64,000 bases of DNA from a virus: the IMG/VR virus record IMGVR_UViG_3300030333_005770, positions 1 to 64,000 of that record; one strand, written 5' to 3'. The position numbers were made by a program, and so were the translations under genes. Each line of letters begins with the position of its first letter. Within the stretch, counting starts at the first letter, position 1. The notes beneath the pieces were generated by a model. That model did not search any database. It was not told where the DNA came from and was given only the letters and a program-made list of their open reading frames with translations. Of the stretch, positions 58,874 to 64,000 are shown in pieces.

Positions 58874-59827
58874 CTAACCTAAATAGGGTGTGATTATGTA
58901 ATCGTTATGAGTGTCAGACCAGTCGATGTAGATTTCGTGGTAGATGTCTTGAAACTCCTGTGCCCGGTGCACTTCATCGGGGGATATGTTTCGAAACTTC
59001 TTGGCCATTTTCCGGAAGAGGATAGGTTTACCCTTCTTGATCTTTTTATGGATATACTTGTTGATCTCATCAGAACGATTTTGATCTCCAGAGTATAGGC
59101 CGTCGTCAAGCTTTTCCCGGGCATGGCATTCACCGATAACTTTGTATCGGCAGACACGAAGCTTTTGGTATTCTGAACAGTGAGGTACCGATACAGCATC
59201 TTTAGGGTTGAAGGATACTTGCATTAGGCGACCGTTGTGGCCCCAGCTGTCAGCATATTCATGGGATCCGATATGGAATCCGGCTGAGCAACCGTGGTCA
59301 ACAGAATCATCTACATTGGCGCGATCCATTTGATTGATGCAACCGATGCTGTTATCAAACTTACCGGAATAGATGTCGGTATAGTCGTTGTTGACACCTT
59401 TGTATCCGATGACATCGCCGTCTTCATTGATGGGCATGTTGGAATGTTCAAGGAATTTATACAGTTGTTTCCGGCTGTTGTAGCTGGGGTTCTGCATAAG
59501 TTTTTCAATGAAGCGCATCCATGGTCGTGGATCGGCGAGGCCGTCGTCGAGTAGGTTGAGCAGTTTTTGAGCAGCGGCGTTGTTTACCGGTTCATTCCTG
59601 TAGTATATGCTGTTATCTCGGATGGTAATTTGGCCTTCACTTATCTTAGCTAAGGACTTACCGGGATTCAGATGGTCTTTGATTTCGTCATAGTGCCCAT
59701 CAAGCAGACAACGTTTTAGGTCCGGGTAGTTAACGGCTGTGGCCGGTATTGTGTATGATTCTCCTTCGTAGGAGAGCGTTATGCAATTATCTGTAATCAG
59801 ATATGGTGGTGGTGTGTTTGTATTCAT
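58874..59827 (-). CDS. rIIB-like protein
   Basis: 317 residues from ATG 59827, which overlaps the stop of the glycosylase-like gene (ATGA). The C-terminal half has the rIIB pattern: GYKGVNNDYTDIYSGKFDN, then HGCSAGFHIGSHEYADSW and FNPKDAVSVPHCSEYQKLRV with CRYKVIGEC. In T4, rIIB partners rIIA at the membrane. The N-terminal 100 residues are a smaller beta-rich domain. Directly downstream is the rIIA-like gene. Together they suggest a rII-type exclusion function in this phage. Confidence 0.85.
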   Translation of the reverse strand: MNTNTPPPYLITDNCITLSYEGESYTIPATAVNYPDLKRCLLDGHYDEIKDHLNPGKSLAKISEGQITIRDNSIYYRNEPVNNAAAQKLLNLLDDGLADPRPWMRFIEKLMQNPSYNSRKQLYKFLEHSNMPINEDGDVIGYKGVNNDYTDIYSGKFDNSIGCINQMDRANVDDSVDHGCSAGFHIGSHEYADSWGHNGRLMQVSFNPKDAVSVPHCSEYQKLRVCRYKVIGECHAREKLDDGLYSGDQNRSDEINKYIHKKIKKGKPILFRKMAKKFRNISPDEVHRAQEFQDIYHEIYIDWSDTHNDYIITPYLG

Positions 59828-60417
59828 GATTCTATTAGGTAGTTTGCCCAGTATAGTGAGTCGGGCTGTTGTTGGATTTGATCCCAGAAGATATTCCGGC
59901 TGATGACAGGTGGAATGTTCTTCTCGTTTGATTTGGTGATCCAGTAGTTTTCGTAGTACTGGTATTGTGGAATGGACACGGTTTGATCTACTTGTGTCCA
60001 TCCGAATGCTTTCAACATATGTCGATCAAGGCATATGCATTGAGCTGTGGTTGGGTGTAACATTTCAATGGCGAAGCTGGTCTTGGCTGGGCCAAGCTTT
60101 GGTAACTTCGACATGAGTTCGTTACGCCATTGTTGCCAATCGGCGTTGGGTACAAAGGCCAATGGGTTTGTATTCCATTGGTAATGTAGTCCATTAATGC
60201 CAGTGGCTTTGATGTTGAACATACCCCCGGAGCTCGATGATAGTAGTTTTTCGAGCTTGGATATGGGAGTTGTGGTATCTTCGTGTTTGATTTGATCGTA
60301 TTGTTCGCAACTACGTTCCCAAGGGGTGTGAACAGTGCAGTAAGCAAAGCGCCATCGGTTTAACGCTTGTCGTGGGGTAGAGGGTCGGATTTTAGTCCAA
60401 TCCTTAACGTATTTCAA
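59824..60417 (-). CDS. HhH-GPD DNA glycosylase-like protein 1
   Basis: 197 residues if started at TTG 60417, 8 bases after the stop of the GP88-like gene. The frame is open to ATG 60621, but that extension overlaps the previous gene by about 200 bases and is low-complexity, so the start is uncertain. The core has the helix-hairpin-helix LPKLGPAKTSFAIEML and LDRHMLKAFG, which keep the Lys and Asp of bifunctional EndoIII-type enzymes. The N-terminal helix pair (RWRFAYCTVHTPWERSC) fits the glycosylase layout. There is no 4Fe-4S Cys set. It may remove, or help to install, modified bases. Confidence 0.6.
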   Translation of the reverse strand: MKYVKDWTKIRPSTPRQALNRWRFAYCTVHTPWERSCEQYDQIKHEDTTTPISKLEKLLSSSSGGMFNIKATGINGLHYQWNTNPLAFVPNADWQQWRNELMSKLPKLGPAKTSFAIEMLHPTTAQCICLDRHMLKAFGWTQVDQTVSIPQYQYYENYWITKSNEKNIPPVISRNIFWDQIQQQPDSLYWANYLIES

Positions 60418-60424
60418 AACAACA

Positions 60425-61240
60425 TCATTTGTTAGACTGTTGAAGAATCTTGTTATACGCTTTTTGCACGCTCTGGGAATTGTCCGTAGTGTTGTACCCG
60501 GTCCAGTTGTGCTCTTTTTTGAGAGCTTGGAGGGCTTTGGATGCGGATGATCCTGCGGGTTGGCATCCGTGGATGAGGTGTCCGAAGGATCGTCCGGGTT
60601 TGTAGGCGTGGGAATCGTCATGATCTAGTTCTAGTCCTTTCTGTTTTGCTTCTTCGAGTGAGTATACTACTTCAGCTGATTTTAGTTTGTGGATATCGAT
60701 GAGGTCATCGAACTTGCCACCACGTGAAGCATTGAGCTCGAAGTTGCTTGGTATTAAGTTCATGTGCATGACCCAAAGATCTATTCGTTTGGTGTAGGAA
60801 TAGAATTGGGTAGGATCAAACAGGCGTGCTAAATCCATCCATGCGAGGAAGTAATCTTCTTTGAAGAAGTCACCTCCGACATGAGCTCTGACGATTGGTC
60901 GTTGTTGATGATTTTCAATATATGTATCGTGTAGGGGTTGGAGGGATTCTGATAGTAGTTTCAGGATCTTCTTGTGCCCTAGTCGACGTAGGATATTGAA
61001 GTTATTCCACCTTAGGTTGCGTATGTGCTTGTGCCTTGCTTCTTGCATGGCGGCATAGCAACGGTAGATTTGGTTAGGTCCGTCCGTAATTTTGCCTGTT
61101 TGGGCATCGGCGCGGGCGAGACATTGCATCGCTGCTGGGCAGCTGTGTCCAGATGGAAGGCTGAAGTGCAATACTCGGGAAGGTAGCTTGATGTTACCTT
61201 GATTCCATTTTAGAGATGGCTGTATCTTTGACTTAGTCAT
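60425..61240 (-). CDS. GP88-like phage protein
   Basis: 271 residues. It shows a pattern I associate with phage GP88-type proteins: HFSLPSGHSCPAAMQCL with two Cys, IYRCYAAMQ with a third, then VRAHVGGDFFKEDYFLAWM and FYSYTKRIDLW, and a late Cys (HGCQPAG). The three early cysteines could hold a metal or Fe-S cluster as in radical-SAM-like folds, but the activity of this family is not known to me. It sits between a zinc-ribbon gene and the glycosylase-like gene, which hints at nucleic-acid chemistry. The stop lies 8 bases before the likely TTG start of its neighbour. Confidence 0.6.
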   Translation of the reverse strand: MTKSKIQPSLKWNQGNIKLPSRVLHFSLPSGHSCPAAMQCLARADAQTGKITDGPNQIYRCYAAMQEARHKHIRNLRWNNFNILRRLGHKKILKLLSESLQPLHDTYIENHQQRPIVRAHVGGDFFKEDYFLAWMDLARLFDPTQFYSYTKRIDLWVMHMNLIPSNFELNASRGGKFDDLIDIHKLKSAEVVYSLEEAKQKGLELDHDDSHAYKPGRSFGHLIHGCQPAGSSASKALQALKKEHNWTGYNTTDNSQSVQKAYNKILQQSNK

Positions 61241-61448
61241 ATAGGTTGTGACCTTTGCGAAACCATTTCGTGCATGAGAAGCATGCTATTTTGAAACGCA
61301 ATGCGCGTTTATTGATATAGTTTTCTTTGCAACTCGGGCATAATACAAATGATTCGCATTCGGCTTTAATTTCCAGAGCCTCTCGAACCTGCGCAGCAGA
61401 GTATTTCTCTCTGTTACGCAGGATCTTGTAGGCTCCGGCGGGGTTCAC
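61233..61448 (-). CDS. Small zinc-ribbon protein (71 aa)
   Basis: 71 residues from GTG 61448, two bases after the stop of the DUF932-type gene. C37-x2-C40 (LCPSCKENY) and C55-x2-C58 (CFSCTKWF) form a classic zinc ribbon; the N-terminal 30 residues are a charged helix. The stop overlaps the GP88-like start. Such ribbons bind DNA, RNA or RNA polymerase. Nothing identifies the exact partner. Confidence 0.7.
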   Translation of the reverse strand: MNPAGAYKILRNREKYSAAQVREALEIKAECESFVLCPSCKENYINKRALRFKIACFSCTKWFRKGHNLYD

Positions 61449-61450
61449 AA

Positions 61451-62263
61451 TTATACCAACTCGAAATCAACGGCCTCTGCTACGGCCTCTTCGTATTCAT
61501 TAGTGGAATCAATCCGGGCATCGATGGCATCCTTACAGTAATCGGTGAAGGTGTTATGCAATCGGATAGACCGGTCGGTAAGCATTGATGGAGACGTCTT
61601 CTGAACTTCAGTGAAGGCATTGAACAAAGACCAGCAGTTACGAGGTTCAAAGGCCTCATGCTGGGGATTGTCCCATTCCTCGATGACAGCTTCAAGCTTA
61701 GAGCTGGGCAAAGCTTTGTTTCGCATGCTTTGCATTATGACATCGTGGGCCTGGACGTCGTTCAGGGTTGTGTCGGCGTAGGCTTCATACCGGATTTCTT
61801 GGTAGTTCCATTTGTCAACGACTTGAAGAACCATGTGGCCAATCAGACTACTTAGATCCCGGAGGATGTGACGGGTGTGCTTACGATTCATCTTAACTTC
61901 ACCGGTGAAGGCCAGGTTATCGCATACGAATACGCGTGATCCGGCAACCAATCCGGCACTGAAGTGTTTGATGTGGCTGTTTCGGATACCGACAACATTT
62001 TGGAAGGTACCGTTACCTTCGGAATCCTGACGTTCGATATTGTAGAGGGCAAAGAGATCATTGCCTTCATGATTCAATCCGTAATGCCGGTCAGTGATAG
62101 TAAGACTATGCTTGTTAAGAACATTATCGATGGTGTTCAGCAGGGTCTCATGCGGTATCGGGTAGTGAGTAGCGGTAGGCGCTGGCGTTTCGATGGAGCA
62201 TACATCGGAGTAGTTAGCTCCGGTACCTCCACAGTGTAGATATAGTCTATTATTATCGCTCAT
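61451..62263 (-). CDS. DUF932-family protein
   Basis: 270 residues. The centre carries the DUF932 signature: HYGLNHEGNDLFALYNIE, then RNSHIKHFSAGLVAGSRVFV-CDNLAF and KMNRKHTRHILRDL. Family members are common in phages and plasmids and have no settled role. Early position next to anti-host genes suggests host-directed or DNA-related activity. The ATG at 62263 overlaps the stop of the gene before it (ATGA). Confidence 0.7.
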   Translation of the reverse strand: MSDNNRLYLHCGGTGANYSDVCSIETPAPTATHYPIPHETLLNTIDNVLNKHSLTITDRHYGLNHEGNDLFALYNIERQDSEGNGTFQNVVGIRNSHIKHFSAGLVAGSRVFVCDNLAFTGEVKMNRKHTRHILRDLSSLIGHMVLQVVDKWNYQEIRYEAYADTTLNDVQAHDVIMQSMRNKALPSSKLEAVIEEWDNPQHEAFEPRNCWSLFNAFTEVQKTSPSMLTDRSIRLHNTFTDYCKDAIDARIDSTNEYEEAVAEAVDFELV

Positions 62264-62481
62264 GATATTATAGTTAGTTGTGGTGTATGGTTTACGTTAT
62301 AGGCCCAACCTTGGATAGTTATTAAAGGTTGAGACTTGTTGTGTTTTGATTCAGTAGGTACTGAAACAGTGATGTTTTGGGTTAATAAACATTTGCCTCG
62401 CCAATGTACGGTTAGGCATTTGTTTGGTTTATTGTAATGGAAGAAGAATCTATATTTTCTCTTCCGTGGTTTGGAGGCCAT
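62260..62481 (-). CDS. Small conserved phage protein (73 aa)
   Basis: 73 residues, basic, beta-type (RKYRFFFHYNKPNKCLTVHW, then RGKCLLTQNITVSVPTES). I associate this HYNKP...VHWRG...VPTES pattern with a small family in marine phages, but it has no known function. The start overlaps the end of the WYL_2-like gene by 32 bases and its stop overlaps the DUF932 gene (ATGA). Confidence 0.6.
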   Translation of the reverse strand: MASKPRKRKYRFFFHYNKPNKCLTVHWRGKCLLTQNITVSVPTESKHNKSQPLITIQGWAYNVNHTPQLTIIS

Positions 62482-62830
62482 GATCGTTGGTGTTGGTTAT
62501 GGCTGTGTCCACAGGATCGGAGATAGGATCCGGATCTATGTGATGAACTTTACCGTTACATTTGACGTATAGTATGGTGTCTAAGTTGAGAGCTCGCCAA
62601 GCGGTCACGTTTTCCCAGGTGTTCCATCCACGCAGGTTATGCATGAGGTACACAGGAAGTAGTGAGTTATCCGGTTGAGAGACTCTACGGCCGGTTCCTT
62701 TGATGGATTTCTTGACGTATCGTCGGACGTTAGCGGTTCTGATTGACCCGTCTTTCTTAATCCAGCAGACATGGAATATGTTACTGCCGAATGAACGGAT
62801 GAGATCTAGTATTTTAGTACGGTTATGCAT
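62450..62830 (-). CDS. WYL_2-like (DUF2693) SH3-barrel protein
   Basis: 126 residues from ATG 62830, which overlaps the glycosylase-like stop by 8 bases; a longer start at 62875 is possible. The core (FHVCWIKKDGSIRTANVRR, then YVKKSIKGTG) followed by a strand ending in DTILYVKCNGKVHHI has the small SH3-like barrel pattern of WYL_2 proteins. They are common in T4-like phages and may bind nucleic acid or nucleotides. The C-terminal 25 residues look disordered. Confidence 0.6.
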   Translation of the reverse strand: MHNRTKILDLIRSFGSNIFHVCWIKKDGSIRTANVRRYVKKSIKGTGRRVSQPDNSLLPVYLMHNLRGWNTWENVTAWRALNLDTILYVKCNGKVHHIDPDPISDPVDTAITNTNDHGLQTTEEKI

Positions 62831-63425
62831 GGTAGTTGTGGTATCTGGGTGCTTGTTCTGGTTTGTTGTTGGCATAAGCTTGCCATATAGCTGTGTCTAA
62901 TTCACTAGGTGACATGTCTAATTGACATGACCGGCCAAGGAATAGAGCTTCAAGATCTTGATAGTAGTTTTCGTCTTGAGGTGTGGTGTCGGGTATCTCG
63001 GCATTAGGCCACTCGAGCTTTAACCATTTTAGTACATGGGTGTCGAGTACGGCTACTTCGGCATATTCACGACTGTGAGCAATGAAGAAGCTAGCTGTCT
63101 TGGGGCCGATTCCGGGTATGTTAGTCAGTTCATTACGATTGATGGTATATAGTTGACCACCGTTCTTGAACGTATTGCGAATAGACTTCCAACATTTGGA
63201 TAGACGATCGTATTGGCCAAGCCCAACGGTTTTCATGATTTTGCGTAGTGCATTTCCATGGAGGTCGAGGGTTGTTAGATCTCGGTTTTTGAACAGACGA
63301 TTAAACTTCGCAGTCTGTACATCTGATCGTTTGCCGGCTACGGTAGTAGTCCATAGCAGGAACAGTAGTAGATCACTCGGACTTCGATTGAAGTTGGTGA
63401 TTTGATTTTGGTTTATTGCTTTCAT
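62823..63425 (-). CDS. HhH-GPD DNA glycosylase-like protein 2
   Basis: 200 residues from ATG 63425. The helix-hairpin-helix IPGIGPKTASFFIAH carries the catalytic-type Lys and the following VLDTHVLKWLK the catalytic Asp, as in EndoIII/MutY relatives. The N-terminal helices (SPSDLLLFLLWTTTVAGKRS) agree. No C-terminal 4Fe-4S motif is present; only one Cys remains in that region. A second such protein lies 2.4 kb away, so the phage likely handles a modified or damaged base. Damage repair, hypermodification or attack on modified host DNA are all possible. Confidence 0.75.
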   Translation of the reverse strand: MKAINQNQITNFNRSPSDLLLFLLWTTTVAGKRSDVQTAKFNRLFKNRDLTTLDLHGNALRKIMKTVGLGQYDRLSKCWKSIRNTFKNGGQLYTINRNELTNIPGIGPKTASFFIAHSREYAEVAVLDTHVLKWLKLEWPNAEIPDTTPQDENYYQDLEALFLGRSCQLDMSPSELDTAIWQAYANNKPEQAPRYHNYHA

Positions 63426-63522
63426 GGTTCGTAGGATTTTGGCAGTAACCAATTGCCATGGTTATTAATAAGCAGACCAGGATTGTGCCCCAATCTGCTT
63501 TGTGGTTATAAAAAGATTTCAT
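63373..63522 (-). CDS. Possible 49-aa membrane or secreted peptide
   Basis: ATG 63522, just after the terminator T-run, to TGA 63375-63373. A hydrophobic stretch (GTILVCLLITMAIGYC, about 12-27) follows a short charged start, so it could be a signal-anchor or exported peptide. The last 53 bases overlap the glycosylase-like gene in another frame. A TATAAC box near the start hints at a promoter here. Evidence is limited and it may not be expressed. Confidence 0.35.
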   Translation of the reverse strand: MKSFYNHKADWGTILVCLLITMAIGYCQNPTNHESNKPKSNHQLQSKSE

Positions 63523-63524
63523 GT

Positions 63525-63594
63525 TAAAAAAAAAGAGCCCGACCCACGCATACCATAGGACGACAGAAACCTATGATAGTACGTGAATCGGGCT
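63525..63594 (-). terminator. Strong rho-independent terminator behind the DUF2828-like gene
   Basis: In the minus direction AGCCCGA...CATAGG pairs with CCTATG...TCGGGCT (63594-63536, with an internal mismatch region) and nine T follow (63534-63526). A further small hairpin GACGCT/AGCGTC (63600-63615) precedes it. It should isolate the DUF2828-like gene from the genes downstream. Confidence 0.85.
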
Positions 63595-63632
63595 GAAAAG
63601 ACGCTTGACAGCGTCCGGGTGCAGGTGCGTGG

Positions 63633-64000
63633 TTACGGGGCTTTGACGCCCCAAGAGTTAAAGCTGAGGTTCAGCTTATCGATAGCGTTCACAATAGGAG
63701 CATAACGCTCGTTATCGAGAACAGCGGCCTTCATGAAGGACTCTGGATTGTAGTCATTACTAAAAGCCATGGACAGGATGGTGGGTGAGCGACCGCTAAT
63801 CAGGATGACACCGTCGTCATTCTTGGTAGCAGGTACTTGATTACCGCGAGAACATACATTCCAGAACACAATGGTTGGAAGGGTAAGACCGGCCATCTCT
63901 GCATGCGTACGCATAGCATCGAGGTTGGTGGGACTATTCCCGTAGTAGTTATCGGTGGCGGCATTGAACTCCATATCGGATACAATAACTAGATTGTCCG
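63633..64000 (-). CDS. C-terminal part of a DUF2828-like (TROVE/vWA-type) protein
   Basis: The frame enters from the right edge and ends at TAA 63635-63633; 122 codons are visible, the start lies outside. DNLVIVSDMEF resembles a von Willebrand A-type metal site, followed by LPTIVFWNVCSRGNQVPAT, GVILISGRSPTILSMAF and a final helix, which is the order of the DUF2828 C-terminus. Such proteins resemble Ro60 and may bind small RNAs. It is the first gene of the visible right-hand block and is closed by a strong terminator. Identity rests on the C-terminal pattern alone. Confidence 0.6.
   Translation of the reverse strand, partial: DNLVIVSDMEFNAATDNYYGNSPTNLDAMRTHAEMAGLTLPTIVFWNVCSRGNQVPATKNDDGVILISGRSPTILSMAFSNDYNPESFMKAAVLDNERYAPIVNAIDKLNLSFNSWGVKAP

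Overview
This window is most of a tailed double-stranded DNA phage (or a prophage of one). It carries an unbroken head-morphogenesis set: small and large terminase, portal, scaffold, N4-gp56-type major capsid, and head-tail adaptor. It also carries a family A DNA polymerase replication module and almost no bacterial housekeeping genes. Genes are packed tightly, mostly with ATGA, GTGA, TGATG or TAATG start/stop overlaps. Good Shine-Dalgarno sequences precede several starts (774, 4552, 8730, 53093, 27588). A lipoprotein-like lysis gene and a twin-arginine-like motif fit a Gram-negative host, but I cannot name the host. Both ends of the window cut genes, so the genome continues on both sides.

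Layout. (1) 1-11331, plus strand: replication and nucleotide metabolism. It holds the end of a RuvC-like resolvase, a NrdR-type zinc ribbon overlapping an orphan sigma-70 region 4 protein, an SNF2/DEAD-like helicase, and a RecB/Cas4-like (DUF2800-type) nuclease gene split in two by a small insertion. These are followed by a probable DNA-binding protein, PolA, a dNMP kinase, a primase-SF3 helicase and a PD-(D/E)XK nuclease, with tiny membrane proteins in between. (2) 11324-13077: two small minus-strand genes diverge from a plus-strand tyrosine integrase. (3) 55104 down to 13074, minus strand: the late operon. In transcription order it has terS, a zincin, terL, a 1104-aa low-complexity protein, a 5832-aa polyvalent protein, portal, collagen-like and LamG-like fibres, a lysis-like cluster, scaffold, capsid, adaptor, a beta-repeat fibre and tail proteins. 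(4) 64000 down to 55596, minus strand: a second block with a DUF2828-like protein, two HhH-GPD glycosylase-like proteins, a WYL_2-like protein, a DUF932 protein, a GP88-like protein, and rIIB- and rIIA-like proteins. Its coding strand is strikingly C-rich and G-poor compared with the rest.

How it fits together. The left arm copies the genome. The right block looks like an early host-takeover and exclusion module. The late operon builds a virion that probably ejects two very large internal proteins. Regulation may involve the zinc-ribbon/sigma-region-4 pair and a palindromic ACAACCGGT motif found in four late-operon gaps. Strong rho-independent terminators lie behind the capsid gene, before the lysis cluster, behind the 55.6 kb gene and behind the DUF2828-like gene.

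The most interesting points are: the polyvalent protein with NADAR and SLOG-like domains, an internal Tat-like signal and recurrent GSS motifs; the nuclease gene split by a roughly 209-bp insertion between direct repeats; the zinc-ribbon/sigma-4 pair; and the shared late-operon motif.
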